Assembly (NCBI GenBank): GCA_019448385.1
Contig: JAGTXO010000013.1
Span: 248,001 to 312,000 of the forward strand
DNA length: 64,000 nucleotides
Reading direction: 5' to 3'
Source: Diacronema lutheri
Lineage: Eukaryota; Haptophyta; Pavlovophyceae; Pavlovales; Pavlovaceae
The notes under the pieces were generated by a model. The model was not told the origin of the DNA, did no database searches, and worked only from the letters and a program-made list of their open reading frames with translations. Below are positions 49,865 through 60,875 of the stretch, piece by piece (the first letter of the stretch is position 1; each line of letters begins with the position of its first letter). Both the position numbers and the translations under genes were made by a program.

Positions 49865-50455
49865 ATGCTGCTTGCGATGGTCGCGAGCGCGTGGCTGGCG
49901 GCCGTTGGCTGCTCGCCGACGGCATACCGGGCGCTCGCGCGGCCGCTCGGCCGCCCATTGCGATACAGCGCTCGTGTTGCCGCGCCGCGGATCACCGCCA
50001 GCGACGCGGACGCGGCATACGGCGACGAGCTGGACGGCAGGAAGCGCCGCGCCCTCCGCGCGCTCGCCGGTCGGTTGGCCGCGGACGGCTCGTTGGCGGT
50101 CCTCAACGTGCTCGGCGTCGATTACACGGCGCAGTTCTTGGGCAAGATTGACCGCGCGCTTGACCAGCACGAGCTCATCAAGCTGCGCATGCGCGACATT
50201 GGCACCAAGAAGGAGCTGAAGCTGGTCGCTGAGGACATCGCGACGGGCCGGGGCGCGCACGTCGCGCAGATTGTCGGGCACACGGCGCTGCTCTACCGAG
50301 CGCGGCACAGCGAGGTAGGGCCGCCGCGGATCGTCTTCTTTGACGACTGCAAGTCCGCGCGCATGGAGCAGCCCTTGGACGCGGACGAGCAGCGCGAGGT
50401 CGCGGCGCTCGACGCCATCCTCACTGACGAGCGGCCCCGCGAGCGGGGCGAGTAG
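49865..50455 (+). CDS. CRM (YhbY-like) RNA-binding domain protein
   Basis: 196 aa, ATG at 49865. The N-terminus is hydrophobic then basic (MLLAMVASAWLAAVGCSPTA), suggesting organelle or secretory-type targeting such as a plastid signal. The core matches CRM/YhbY: LNVLGVDYTAQFLGKIDRAL, DQHELIKLRMRDIGTKKELK, VAEDIATGRGAHVAQIVGHT and ALLYRARHSE. The HELIK-R segment and the GA-V-QIVGH-A-LYR end are diagnostic. Bacterial YhbY binds pre-50S ribosomes, and plant CRM proteins assist group II intron splicing. A role in organellar ribosome assembly or splicing is inferred. Confidence 0.85.
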   Translation: MLLAMVASAWLAAVGCSPTAYRALARPLGRPLRYSARVAAPRITASDADAAYGDELDGRKRRALRALAGRLAADGSLAVLNVLGVDYTAQFLGKIDRALDQHELIKLRMRDIGTKKELKLVAEDIATGRGAHVAQIVGHTALLYRARHSEVGPPRIVFFDDCKSARMEQPLDADEQREVAALDAILTDERPRERGE

Positions 50456-50778
50456 CCGGCTTGGACGGGCCCGGCTGTGCACGCACATGGCCAACTTGTG
50501 TTGATCGTGTGGGGCTCAGCTGGCCGCGTTCGAAGAATGGCGCCGCCGCGCCGTCCACGCCACGAGCCACGTGGCTCGCCCACCTCGTCGGTGCATTTTC
50601 CCAGATTTCTTTATTGTTTTTGGACGGTCGCCGGCGGCCATCCCCGACGAGCCGCCGCGCCGGGCTGGCAAAAGGCCGCGGAATGGCCGGAGTTGCGCCG
50701 CCGCGCGCGCCCTCCTCCTCGTGCGCGCCAGCGAAACACGCCGGGTATCGCCGGCGCCCCGCCAGCGCGCGGGCGGCG

Positions 50779-51729
50779 ATGCGCACGTGGGCCGTCGCGC
50801 TCGCGGCGCTCGCGCGCGTGGGCGCGCTGCGGCCCGCGGCGGAGCGGCCGTGCGCAATGATCGTGGACGTGGTGCTGATGAGCAACCACGTGAGCTGCAT
50901 CGTCAATAGCACGATCGCCTCGCTCATCCGCCTGCATTCGCCGCGCCCGCGGACGGTGCACGTCGTCGTGCCCGACGCGCTCGTGGGCGCGTGCACAGCC
51001 CAACTCGGGGCCGTGGCGCGGTGCCACGCGGAGCACGCGCTCGTCGGGCTGAGCAAGGACGAGGTCGTCTCGATCCTCATCGCCAAGGGCGAGCGCTGGC
51101 TGCAGAAAGCGCGCAGCGTGCGCAAGCGTGCCCTATGGTTTTACCAGCAGGTGGTGAAGCTGACGCTCCCGCTCTCGCTCCGCTCGCTCTCGCGCCATTT
51201 CCTCGTCTGGGACGCGGACCAGCTGCTCGCCAGGCCGTACGCCTCGTGCATCGACGGCCACGTGCGCATCGACTATGTGAGCACGGTCGACAAGCACACC
51301 GCGCGCAACACGCACTACGAGTCCACAACGCGCGCGCTGCTCGGCTACGTCTCGCCTCCGCCGCGCAACTGGGTGACGCACAAGATGTATGTCGTGCAGG
51401 CGCACGCGCGCAGGATGCTCGAGCGGCTGTGCGGCGCGGCGCACGACGCGAGCGCGTGCGCGGCCGAAATCCTCCGTCGCATCCCTACCAACGCCGACCC
51501 TCACCTCGGGCTCTCCGAGTACGACCTGTACGCCGCGTACATGCTGCGCGAAGCGCAGGCGCTCGTCTTGCCGCAGGCGGTGCGGCTCTTCCGCACGGAG
51601 CCCCTGCACAAGCGCCCGGCGGCGGAGATCTGCGGTGAGCTCAACGCCGGGCTTGACGGCTTTTTGCAACGGCTCGGCGGCCAGGCTGCCGCAGCTGCAG
51701 CCGACATGATTGTCGTCGAAAGCTTTTGA
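50779..51729 (+). CDS. DUF6492-like glycosyltransferase
   Basis: 316 aa, starting MRTWAVALAALARVGALRP, a signal peptide; upstream in-frame codons lack an ATG with a better context. VDVVLMSNHVSCIVNSTIAS is the first Rossmann-like strand and helix, RHFLVWDADQLLARPYAS contains a DxD-type metal/nucleotide-sugar motif, and NWVTHKMYVVQAHARRMLER and HLGLSEYDLYAAYML match the conserved C-terminal H-M and SEYELY elements of DUF6492 proteins. Likely a Golgi/ER transferase. Substrate unknown. Confidence 0.65.
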   Translation: MRTWAVALAALARVGALRPAAERPCAMIVDVVLMSNHVSCIVNSTIASLIRLHSPRPRTVHVVVPDALVGACTAQLGAVARCHAEHALVGLSKDEVVSILIAKGERWLQKARSVRKRALWFYQQVVKLTLPLSLRSLSRHFLVWDADQLLARPYASCIDGHVRIDYVSTVDKHTARNTHYESTTRALLGYVSPPPRNWVTHKMYVVQAHARRMLERLCGAAHDASACAAEILRRIPTNADPHLGLSEYDLYAAYMLREAQALVLPQAVRLFRTEPLHKRPAAEICGELNAGLDGFLQRLGGQAAAAAADMIVVESF

Positions 51730-51787
51730 AAATTTGAGCCGAGCAGAGAGGGCGGGGTAGAAGAAAAATGAGGCGTGTTCAGATACT

Positions 51788-51991
51788 GTCAGCAGGAGGG
51801 GCGCGCACGGGGCCGAGGCTGGACAAACGGAGCGAGCGAAAGGGCGCACGCAACATCAGGCCGAAATCAGGGCGTCGACCCTGTGCACGCCGGCAGCGGG
51901 AACGGCCGGGACGGCAAGGACGTGGCAGGACGCGTCATGGGCGGACACCCACACACGCCTAGCCACCCCTCGCCGGCCCCCGCCGGCCGCC
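51788..51991 (-). repeat. Reverse transcriptase 3' tail, also found at 2426-2629 and in 1579-1690
   Basis: 204 bp identical to 2426-2629 except for about one base. Begins in the frame end and covers the 3' region of the reverse transcriptase remnant. Confidence 0.8.
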
Positions 51992-53999
51992 GCCGCCGTC
52001 GCCGCGCCGGAAGCAGAGGCCGTCCACACCGCCGCAGGCGTCCACATCCGCCTGGACGCCGTGAGCCGCGTGGCGGTGCGGCGGCGCCTGTCCGCGCGCC
52101 ATCTGCGCGCGCGCGAGCAGGAGCTGCGCGTGCCCACGCACGACGCACGCGGCGAGCTGGAGGCGCATGTGGCGCTCGAGGGCCGCGCGGGCGACGTCGC
52201 GCGAGGGCGCGCCCATGCGCGCCATCCACGCGTCCGCGCCCATGTGCGAGAAGGTGGCGAGCAGGTCGGCGAGGCCGGCCGACCACTCGCCGAACGAGCC
52301 GATGACCAGCGCGCGGATCGGCGGGAACGAGTTGAGGCGCGCCTGCATCGGGCCCACCTGGCCCGGCTGCATGCCGAAGAGCTCCTCGTCGAGTTGAGCG
52401 CACGCACGCCGCCGCTCGCCGCCGACGGCCGCCGCCCGCCACTCAGCGGCCTGGCAGCGGCGCGTGTCCGACTGGCCGTAGCGCGTGGGGCAGTACGAGA
52501 TCGACTTGAGCTCGCACAGTGTCTGCACGAGCTGAGGGGCCGAGCCCGCACCGTTGAGCACGACGACGAGATCGACGGTGGGCACGCGCCGACGACGCAG
52601 GGCCGCGCGCCCGGCCGGCGGCACGCCGGCGAGCACGGACCCAAAGATGTCCGCGTCCTCGCGCCGCGCGTAGGTCCCGGCGTATCCGCGAGCCAGCGAG
52701 GCGAGCAGGTTGAGAGCCGGGTCGTGGCGAAGCTTCGCGACGTGGTCGTGGGCGACGCCCGGTGCCGCCGCGAGCGCGTCGCCGAACGCATCGACCGGGA
52801 TCGGGCGCTGGCTGCCGCTGCGCGCGAGGCGCGCGCCCGCCGCCGCGAGCTGCGCGCACACGGGGCTCGGCAGACCCAAGTAGCGCGCAACCGCCTCGGC
52901 CCACTCCGCCGGCGAGAAAGCGGCATAGGCTCGCGGCAGGGCCTCGAGGAAGAGGCCGCTCTCTTTGCCGAGGCCAAACCAGAGGCCGCGTGGGCGCGAG
53001 CCCGGCGGCATGGCGGCGTGCTCAGCGTTGAGCATGTCGAAGCGGCAGCGCTCGCGGTCGCCAGTGATGTCGGCCAAGAGGCTAGGCCGGCGTCCGGCGG
53101 CGGGAGCGGCGGGCGCGACGGAGCCGGGCGGCAGGCGGAGGACGCGCACTTCCGTGTCGCCCTGGCCGCCGCCGAGCTCGGCCTGCATGGCGTGCCAGGC
53201 GGAGGCGAGATCGCGCCCCAGGCGCGAGCCCGAGGCGAGGAACGAGCGCCACCCGTGCGCGTCCATGTCGGCGAAGGCGTCGTGCCCGACGCGCGCCGCG
53301 ATGGCAGGCCGGTCGAGGACGCCCGCCTCCAGGACCGAGCCGTCCGCGGCGCGCGTGTCGAGCAGGTGCGGCAGGGCGAGGCTGGCGGCGCTCCAGATCA
53401 GGGCGGGAGCGAGGTCGACCTGCTTGCGCAGGCCGGTGCCATGCATCGCAATCGGGAGCGGCAGCCGGCGGCTCGCGATGGCATCCGTCGAGACGGAGAC
53501 GCCGAGAGCGACGGTAGCCTGCCGGGCGAGGATGTCGTCGAAGGCAGCCGCGGCCTGCAGGGAGTCCGACAGGTACGAGTGGGAGATCAAGTAGGAGAAG
53601 CGGAAGATGGTGGAGCGGCGGGTGAGGACCCACAGCGACTGTTTGGCCGACGAGCCGAGCGTTGTGATCAGCTTGTTCGAGATGCCAGCGATCTCGTCGG
53701 TCTTGGTCGCGAGTGTCCTGCCCACGTAGCCAGGTGAGCCCACCGGCACGCCGTAGATGTTGAGGCCGTAGTGGAGAGCGCCAGTGGCCGGGTCCGCCAC
53801 CGAGCCGAGGGGAACGGCCCCCCGGCAGCCCTCGAGCGCATCAGCGCTGCGCGGATCGATCCAGCACGCCGACTTGGCCAGATTGGCGTGAAGGCCGAGG
53901 CCGGCGAGCGCAGCCTCGAAGCGCGAGAGCGCAGCGGCAACGAGAGCGGGCGGGCCGACGGCGTAGACGTCGTCATGACCTGCGCGCGCGGCCCCACCG
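51959..53999 (-). pseudogene. 5'-truncated reverse transcriptase with C-terminal ELK nuclease-like motif
   Basis: An open frame begins at the junction with the TIR element at 54001. Its first residues (GHDDVYAVGPPALV) look like palm motif C (x-x-DD) of a reverse transcriptase, so fingers and most of the palm are missing. Next come LHANLAKSACW, GVPVGSPGYVGRTLATKTDE and the thumb-like part found after motif E in non-LTR-type elements. Near residue 430, VDLVVVLNGAG and then LCELKSISYCPTRYG give a D...E-x-K pattern suggestive of a PD-(D/E)XK endonuclease. FGEWSAGLADLL and EELFGMQPGQVGPMQARL follow. Truncated by insertion, and the 3' end lies in the shared 204-bp tail. A separate frame ends GVHRVDALISA within the tail. 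Confidence 0.6.
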
Positions 54000-54625
54000 A
54001 CAGATAGAATACTAACGGCGCTTACGTCAGGACAGCGGGGTCAGCACCAGCTGCGGGGGAATCGAGTAGCCACCAATGTCGTCGATCCCCGCGCATCCCG
54101 GTCACCAGCGAGCGGGCAGCGAGGCGGTGCGGGCCCAGAGGCCCGCCCGCGCCTAGCCGCCGCGCACCGCCGGCGCCCCCCGGCCGCGCGCGCCGCCGCA
54201 CCCTCCGCAGCCGCGGCGCGCACCACAGCTAGCCGCGCCCGCGCCAGCAGAGGCCCGAGGGCCGACGGAATTCACCGCCGCCACCGAGCCGCGGCCAGCC
54301 CTGCCGCCGGACAGACCGCCGAGTGCGCCGCCGCCCGCACCACGCGCGCCGCCGCCCCGCACGCCTCCGCGCCGCCGGCCGCCGCCCCCGAGCGCGCCTC
54401 CGCCCGCCGCCAGCGAACCTGTCGGCCCGCCGGCAATCCGCCCACCATCGCTCAGCCTCCCGCCCACCGACGCGCGCACCGCGGCCTCCCCCGCCACAGC
54501 CCACCGACCCGCTTGCAAAGGCAGAGGCGGGAGCAGACAGAGCAGAGGGTTCCTGAAGCGCGAGACGGGGGACACTTGAGGGCACCTCACGATGACGACG
54601 GCCTTACTTGGGAACACCAAAAACA

Positions 54626-54654
54626 GGTCCCACACGCGTAAAACGTGTGGGACC
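54626..54654. ncRNA. Second copy of the conserved hairpin
   Basis: Same 11-bp stem and 7-nt loop as 3253-3281, retained in the non-autonomous element. RNA function is conjectural. Confidence 0.25.
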
Positions 54655-54891
54655 CGCGGCGGCAGCCGGCATGGTCCCCCCATCTCGCGAACAAACGAGC
54701 GAGTTCAGATAGAATACCGGCTTTGGCCCGGAATTGAAAAAACGGCCGAGAGCGCGGCCCTGCGTCCGCCTCGACGAGCCGCGTCGATTGGCACCAAGTT
54801 TGTCTTCAGGTGCGAAGAACTCGGCGAGATATGGTGTGTAACGGTCGCTGAGAAAAATGTTGCCCGGATAGAGCGCCCGCCCCTTCCATAG

Positions 54892-54911
54892 CCCCCCCCC
54901 CCCCCCCCCCC
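54892..54911 (+). repeat. Poly-C tract (20 nt)
   Basis: Inside the 1.36-kb element. Confidence 0.9.
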
Positions 54912-55375
54912 TGACGCGCCGCCGCGCTCGCGCGCAGGGCGACACCATTGAGCAGCAGTCGACAGACGGCGGCGGCGCGGGCGCGAGCGAGGACTCGGTC
55001 GCGTCGCGCGCGCCAAGTGCTGCCGATATGGTCAGTGCCGTCATGCCTGCCATGCGACTGGGCGCGACCAAGCCCGCGCGCACGCCCGCGCGCCACTCAC
55101 ACCCGCCATCGATGACACCTCCCTGACCCGGCCATCAGGACGAGGTCGGTTGGATCGAGCACCATTCGGGCAAACAACGCGCCACGCTCGACGAGTGCCC
55201 GCGACAACGCGCCCCCGACAGGACGTGCCAACATCGCGCCCCGCCCGCGCGGCTATGCGGGATCCTGCCCAGATAGAACGAAAAAACACGTTTTGCCTCG
55301 ATTCCCCCGCAGCTGGTGCTGACCCCGCTGTCCTGACGTAAGCGCCGTTAGTATTCTATCTGGACACGCCACAAA

Positions 55376-57025
55376 TCAAAAAGAGAATTCCTCGCGCATT
55401 GGCGCGGATGCGCCCTTCCGCTCGGCCGCGGCGAGCACCTCGCAAACCTTTGTCACGCGCGCGCAGCGTCCGCTCGCAAGGAGAGCAATGACACATTCAG
55501 GGTCGGCGAGCACCACCTCTGCGCGGAAGAGCGCCTCCATTGCCGCGGCGCCGGCGCGGGCCGCGTCCCTCGCGCGCAGACGGAAGGGGAGCACGCCCTG
55601 GCCAAACCAAGTGTCCGGAAAGTCGCCGAGCGCCTCGTACTTTTGAACGAACGCTGGGTAGCTGCACTCGCAAAAGTGCAGCACGCACAGGTCGTCGGGC
55701 GCGGCGAGTACGACGCCACAGCCGGCGGCTCTCGGCAGGAGCCATTTGTGCACGCCGTGCGGCCTCGCGCCAAAGCCGACGCGTGCCATCGCCTTGCCAT
55801 TGTCGTACTGCACGAACGCGCACGCATCGCTCGGCTCAGCGGCCTCGGGCGCGCCCAACGCGCCCACGCGATCGGACGGCGCGCAATGTGCGCGCGCAAG
55901 AAGGCCCCCAGCCGCACGCACGCGCGCGTTGAGCTTGAAGAGGTTGAGCTCAGCAAATGGGTCGGCGACGGCGCGCAGTGCACACAGGGGCTCGCCCGAG
56001 GCGCCGCCGGGCGCGTTGTGCGCCGTCGCCTCAAGCGCGGCCTCGTGGTTGGCCAGCTGAATGGCGCACGCGCCCGCCGCCTGCGCTGCGGCAAGGAGCG
56101 CACTCAGCGTGTCGGCGTCGGTGCGCCCGGCAATGCCCAACGGCGGGCGATGCGGCCGCACACACACGAGCTCGTCCACGTCGCAATGGCACAGCCAATC
56201 GCACACCGCCGACTCCGAGCGCGCGCCCGTCCGTCCAGCGTCGAGGCCATCGCTCTGCGCGTCGCACGTGCCGATCGCAGCCGCGCGCCGGTCGGCCTGG
56301 CGCTGCAAAAGGGCGCCGGCGTGAACCATCGCGTGCTCAGCGTTGAGGCACTGGCGGGCCATGACCGAGCTGCCCGCCTCCGCAAGGCGCGGCCCGTACC
56401 GCCGCCAGCCGACGAGCCCCTCCCACTCGCGACGGAGAGCGGCATCGACGTCGACGACGCGTATCAGCGCGCCCGCGGCGCCCAGCGACGCGGCGAGCGC
56501 GCGTGCCTCCGCAGCGTCGGCTTCGGAGTCGGCGTACAGGTAAAAGGCGCGCACGCCGACATGGAGGTGGAACACAATCCACGAGCGCAAGTTTGGTGCC
56601 GCACGAAACGTGCTCACGAGCCCCAAGCGCGGCAGCCGGGCGAGGGGCGCGGACGGCGCAAGAGCTTGTGCGTCGAGGCGCAGCGGCGCGTGCAGCCAAG
56701 CGAGGTCAAAGGGGCAGACGTCATTGCACTGCGTCCAACTGACGACCCGGGCGCTCTGCACACAAGTTAGCGCCGCGCACGCGTCCTCGAGCTCCTCCGC
56801 GCCCACCTCGCCCGTCCAGCTGCGCACCGTCGCGACCGCGGCGCGCACGCCAAACCCGAGCTCGCGCGTCATGTAGCCGCGCCACTCGATGTCGGGGCTC
56901 AGCCCGAGGGTGGCTGCGGCCTGGTACACGTCGCTTGGCGCGTCCTCCGCGTCCGCGGGGAGCAGCTCGATTGACATCTCGACGATCGACGACTCGGCTG
57001 GACGCCCGTCCGCCGGCTCCTCCAT
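55376..57025 (-). CDS. GT92/GT2-like glycosyltransferase, DVDEL motif
   Basis: 549-aa intact frame, ATG at 57025, no signal peptide. LGLVSTFRAAPNLRSWIVFH followed by LHVGVRAFYLYADSEAD is the opening of the GT92/DUF23 fold (acceptor-facing loop, then strand and Asp). VCDWLCHCDVDELVCV holds the D-x-D metal motif. Later HKWLLP, VLHFCECSYPAFVQKYEALG and FPDTWFGQG match the C-terminal half (H-Y----F--K). Probably transfers a hexose to a glycan or lipid. The protein ends EEFSF 13 bp from the TIR element, so its 3' UTR is probably supplied by the element. Confidence 0.7.
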   Translation of the reverse strand: MEEPADGRPAESSIVEMSIELLPADAEDAPSDVYQAAATLGLSPDIEWRGYMTRELGFGVRAAVATVRSWTGEVGAEELEDACAALTCVQSARVVSWTQCNDVCPFDLAWLHAPLRLDAQALAPSAPLARLPRLGLVSTFRAAPNLRSWIVFHLHVGVRAFYLYADSEADAAEARALAASLGAAGALIRVVDVDAALRREWEGLVGWRRYGPRLAEAGSSVMARQCLNAEHAMVHAGALLQRQADRRAAAIGTCDAQSDGLDAGRTGARSESAVCDWLCHCDVDELVCVRPHRPPLGIAGRTDADTLSALLAAAQAAGACAIQLANHEAALEATAHNAPGGASGEPLCALRAVADPFAELNLFKLNARVRAAGGLLARAHCAPSDRVGALGAPEAAEPSDACAFVQYDNGKAMARVGFGARPHGVHKWLLPRAAGCGVVLAAPDDLCVLHFCECSYPAFVQKYEALGDFPDTWFGQGVLPFRLRARDAARAGAAAMEALFRAEVVLADPECVIALLASGRCARVTKVCEVLAAAERKGASAPMREEFSF

Positions 57026-57248
57026 GGATGTGTCATCCCGCCTTTGAAGGGCGCTTTGACACGCAGTTTCGGCGCGAGCGTCGGTGTCGCACGCCCATAC
57101 TCACCCGTCGCCAACAGCCGTGTGGCAGTGCCCGTGGTGGCAGTGGGGCTCACACCCAGTCAGACTTGCGCCCGCACACATGTCCACAACTACAACCACA
57201 CAGCGGTCGGATGCTGCCGGATGTCGGTGATCCATGACGCCAACAATT

Positions 57249-59176
57249 TTAGTGGTGGAAGAGGCGAATGCCCGAGTGCGCCATCACCATCCCGTACTCG
57301 TTCGCGGCCGCCGTGACCGGCTCATCCTGGACCGACCCGCCCGGGTGGACAAGGTACTTGACGCCAAAGCGCGCGGCGACGTCAATGTTGTCGCGGAAGG
57401 GGAAGAAGGCGTCGGACGCGAGGCACACGTCCGTGAGCGCCACCTTGAGGAACGCGGCCTTGTCCTCCGCCGTAAGCGGCTGCGGCGAGGCAGCGGGGGC
57501 GGCGTGGCGCGTGTGCGGCGCAGCACGTGAGCGCGCGCGCGTGGCCGTCGGCGCTCGCGCGGGCTGCGGGCGGCGGGCGGCGGGCGGGCGGGCGGGCGGG
57601 CGGACGGCGGCGGCGGCGACGGCGCGCGCGCGCGCGCGCTCACCGGCACGTCCGCCGAGAAGTTTGCCTTGAACTCCTCGTACTGCGGCGCGGTGAAGTC
57701 GCCCTCAATGTACGCGACGCGCGCGTTGATGCGCTCTTGCCGTTTCACACCCTCCTTGAAGGGGAGCGCGAGCACCTTTGGGTGCTGGCGCAGCGCCCAC
57801 GTCTGCGCCTTGCGGCCGGCGAGCTTCACGCAGTCGACGCGGCTCTGCTGCCCGGCGCCAACGCCGATCATCTGGCCGCCGAGCGCATACCCGACCGAGT
57901 TCGACTGTGTGTACTTGATGCAGATCTGTGAGAGGACAAGGTCGCGCGCGGCGCCGGCGGGCAGCGCGGTGTCCGTCGTCACCAGCTTTGCAAGCGTCGT
58001 CTTCGCGTCGATGATCGCGTCGTTGCGCCGCTGCTCGAAGCGCGCGCCGCCCATGTCGCGCCGCTCGAGGAGCGGCGGCTCGAAGCCGGGGTGCGCCTTG
58101 AGGACGATGAACGCGCCCTTCTTCTTCGCCGAGAGGATCGCGAGGGCCTCGGGCGAGTAGTCGGGCGCGATGATCCCGTCGGAGACCTCGCTCTTCAAGA
58201 ACTCGGCCGTCTCGACGTCGACCGGGTCGGAGAGCGCGGCAAAGTCACCAAACGAGCAGAGTGGGTCCGCCTGCCGCGCGCGCAGGTAGGCGATCGACGC
58301 GGGCGTGAGCTTCTTCCCCTTGACCTCGTACGCCTCGAGCAGGATGTCGGGCAGCGGTTCGTACACCGCGGCGCCCGCCGGGCTCACGTGCTTGAACGAC
58401 GCGGCGGCGGGCACGCCGAGCGCGTCGCGGCACTCCTTGACGAGCTGCCACGCGTTGATCGCGTCGAGGAGGTTGATGTAGCCAGGCTTGCCGTTCAGCA
58501 CGTCGAAGGGGAGCGGCTTGCCGCCAATACCGCCGATCGACGCGGGGATCTGCTGCGGGTTGCAACCGTACTTGAGTGGCGTCAGCAGCTCCGAGTGCGA
58601 CGCGGTGCCGAGCCACGACGCGATCATCCCGTCGTAGTGCGCCGTGTGCGCAAAGGCCTTGGCGGCGAGCTTGGCGCGCTGCTCCTGCGTCGGGCCAGCC
58701 GGGAGCGAGCCGATGACCATCGAGTAGTCCGCCGGATCCACCACGATGCTCACGCGCTGGTGGTTCTTGGCCGCTGCGCGCACCATGCACGGGCCGCCGA
58801 TGTCAATGTTCTCGACGCACGTCGCGTAGTCGGACCCCTTGGCAACCGTGGCCTCGAACGGGTAGAGGTTGACGACGACGAGGTCGATCGGATGGCCGCC
58901 AATCTCCGCGAGCTGATTGAGGTCCGACTCGATCGGCCGCGCGAGGATCCCGCCGTGCACGCGCGGGTGGAGCGTCTTGACGCGCCCATCCATCACCTCG
59001 GGCGAGCCCGTGTACTCGGACACGTCGGTCACAGGGATGCCCGCATCGCGCAGCGCCTTGGCGGAGCCGCCCGTCGAGAGGATCTTGACGTTTTGCTCGA
59101 CCAGAGCCTTGGCCAGCTCGGCGAGGTGCGCCTTGTCCGACACGGAGAGCAGCGCGCAGCGGATCTTCTCGGCCAT
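57249..59176 (-). CDS. PURH: Bifunctional purine biosynthesis protein PurH (AICAR formyltransferase / IMP cyclohydrolase)
   Basis: Exon 1 59176-57644 (511 codons), intron 57643-57480 (164 nt, GTGAGC...CGCAG), exon 2 57479-57249 ending SGIRLFHH. The cyclohydrolase domain has ALLSVSDKAHLAELAKALVE, LSTGGSAKALRDAGIPVTDV, VMDGRVKTLHPRVHGGILAR and ENIDIGGPCMVRAAAKNH. The formyltransferase domain has LKYGCNPQQIPASI, SFKHVSPAGAAV (catalytic Lys-His), YTQSNSVGYALGGQMIGVGA and FPFRDNIDVAA. The enzyme performs the last two steps of IMP synthesis in the cytosol. About 587 aa, normal for the family, all key motifs intact. The intron opens with a (GC)n run. Confidence 0.97.
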
Positions 59177-59401
59177 GTCAGCGAGGGCGCGCGTGGACGT
59201 CAAATCCAATGCGCCGAAAAATTCGGGAGCGATGAATATTGAAACGCGGCAACGCCAAAGGGGGGGGGCCGGGGGGGCTGCTCCGCATGCACCCTCCCGT
59301 TGCGATGTCAGGTGCAGGCGTCTCACTGGTGGCCGAGGATTTGCACGACACATTCGTCAGTGCCCGAACGGCGCGTATGCAGCCTGTAACCGCGTGATGA
59401 A

Positions 59402-59404
<3 letters not shown>

Positions 59405-59434
<30 letters not shown>
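59405..59434 (+). repeat. Poly-G tract (30 nt)
   Basis: Upstream of PurH, just outside the histone duplication. Confidence 0.9.
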
Positions 59435-59435
<1 letters not shown>

Positions 59436-59675
59436 TGTTCCTCGGCGAGCTCTCACAGTTCACCGCGTCGATGCGCGTGCACCCTGCGCAGAGACATCTG
59501 TAGGAAGCGGAGCGGGCGCGCAGGCGCACACCAGCCGAGCCGCGCGACGCGAGCGCATAGCACGCTGGTGCAACGCGCACAGCGGCAACGGCGCGCGCCG
59601 GGGGACACAGCCTGTCGTGGCACGACGACGCGCGCCGGCGGGGGGGGAGACACGGCTGGAGAGACACCGTCGTGG

Positions 59676-59691
59676 GGTGTAGACATACACC
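59676..59691 (-). terminator. Histone 3'-end stem-loop of H2B copy 2
   Basis: Minus strand GGTGTA-TGTC-TACACC, identical to copy 1. Confidence 0.75.
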
Positions 59692-59766
59692 AGGTTGTGT
59701 GGAAACGCCAGCGGCGAGCGCGTGCGCCTCGAGGGCGCGGCGGCGCGCCGCCGGCCGGCCGCGGGC

Positions 59767-60132
59767 TTAAGCGTTGGACGTGTACTTGGTCACCGCCTTG
59801 GTGCCCTCGGACACGGCGTGCTTGGCGAGCTCGCCGGGCAGGATGAGGCGCACGGCCGTCTGGATCTCGCGCGACGACAGCGTGCCCTTCTTGTTGTAGC
59901 GCACGAGCTTGCCCGCCTCGGTCGCGATGCGCTCGAACGCGTCGTTGATAAACGAGTTCATGATCGACATCGCCTTGCTCGAGATGCCCGTGTCGGGGTG
60001 CACCTGCTTGAGCACCTTGTAGATGTACGACGAGTACGACTCCACGCGCTTCTTGTTCTTCTTGCTCTTCTTCTCCGCCTTGGGCTTCACCTTCTTCTCG
60101 ATCTTCTTCGACGGCGTCTTCTTGGCGGGCAT
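59767..60132 (-). CDS. Histone H2B, copy 2
   Basis: Encodes the same 121-residue protein as copy 1 (start 60132). Coding differences are few and synonymous as far as I can read. Divergent from H3 copy 2. Confidence 0.97.
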   Translation of the reverse strand: MPAKKTPSKKIEKKVKPKAEKKSKKNKKRVESYSSYIYKVLKQVHPDTGISSKAMSIMNSFINDAFERIATEAGKLVRYNKKGTLSSREIQTAVRLILPGELAKHAVSEGTKAVTKYTSNA

Positions 60133-60329
60133 GGCTCTGTTCGGCGGGAGAGCCACTGGTGCGTACACGACCGGTGGTGGGGCAGCTTTTGCCCAAAGCC
60201 GCGAAAAAAGGGCGCAGCAAGCGGCGCTTGCGCGGAGTGCCGCCCGAATTGCGACCGGTTCCTTTTCTCCCAACTAACCGTCTGCGCAGTAGCACCCGTC
60301 AGCTCCCGAGTCCCTCCCAAAAACTCGCC
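60133..60329. promoter_or_regulatory. Bidirectional H2B/H3 promoter, copy 2
   Basis: Near-identical to 42556-42751, including the GCGAAAAAAGG block (about 60200-60210). Confidence 0.5.
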
Positions 60330-60875
60330 ATGGCCCGCACCAAGCAGACCGCGCGCAAGTCCACGGGCGGCAAGGCGCCGCGCAAGCAGGTGCGCGGCGC
60401 GCGCGCGCGCGCGCCGCCGCCCGCAGCGTGGCATCGGCGCCGTCGCGCCGCGCACCCCGTCGCTCGCGCTCACTCGTGCGCCCTGCACCCATTGTCGCGC
60501 GCCGTCGTGCGCCGCGCGGCTCAGCTCGCGACCAAGGCCGCGCGCAAGTCGGCGCCGGCGACGGGCGGCGTGAAGAAGCCGCACCGCTACCGCCCGGGCA
60601 CCGTGGCGCTGCGCGAGATCCGCCGCTACCAGAAGTCGACTGAGCTGCTCATCCGCAAGCTGCCGTTCCAGCGCCTCGTCCGCGAGATTGCGCAGGACTT
60701 CAAGACCGACCTGCGCTTCCAGTCGTCGGCGGTCGTTGCGCTGCAGGAGGCGTCGGAGGCGTACCTCGTCGGCCTCTTTGAGGACACCAACCTGTGCGCG
60801 ATCCATGCCAAGCGCGTGACGATCATGCCCAAGGACATCCAGCTCGCGCGCCGGATCCGCGGCGAGCGCGCCTAA
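60330..60875 (+). CDS. Histone H3, copy 2, with one intron
   Basis: Exon 1 60330-60389, intron 60390-60524 (135 nt), exon 2 60525-60875. The protein is identical to copy 1. The intron shows a few substitutions and the same (GC)n donor side, so the duplication is young but not brand new. Confidence 0.97.
   Translation: MARTKQTARKSTGGKAPRKQVRGARARAPPPAAWHRRRRAAHPVARAHSCALHPLSRAVVRRAAQLATKAARKSAPATGGVKKPHRYRPGTVALREIRRYQKSTELLIRKLPFQRLVREIAQDFKTDLRFQSSAVVALQEASEAYLVGLFEDTNLCAIHAKRVTIMPKDIQLARRIRGERA

Larger units (their letters stand above)
54001..55362. mobile_element. 1.36-kb non-autonomous TIR element related to the giant element
   Basis: Perfect 66-bp terminal inverted repeats (54001-54066 and 55297-55362) begin CAGATAGAATACTAACGGCG. 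From 54010 to 54699 it matches 2637-3326 of the giant element at constant offset with only one or two differences. The remainder is unrelated, includes a C20 tract, and has an internal CAGATAGAATAC copy at 54706. It interrupts the reverse transcriptase remnant on one side and ends 13 bp from the stop codon of the next gene. No protein is convincing, though the minus frame SDRYTPYLAEFFAPEDKLGA is unusually well-formed. Confidence 0.85.
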
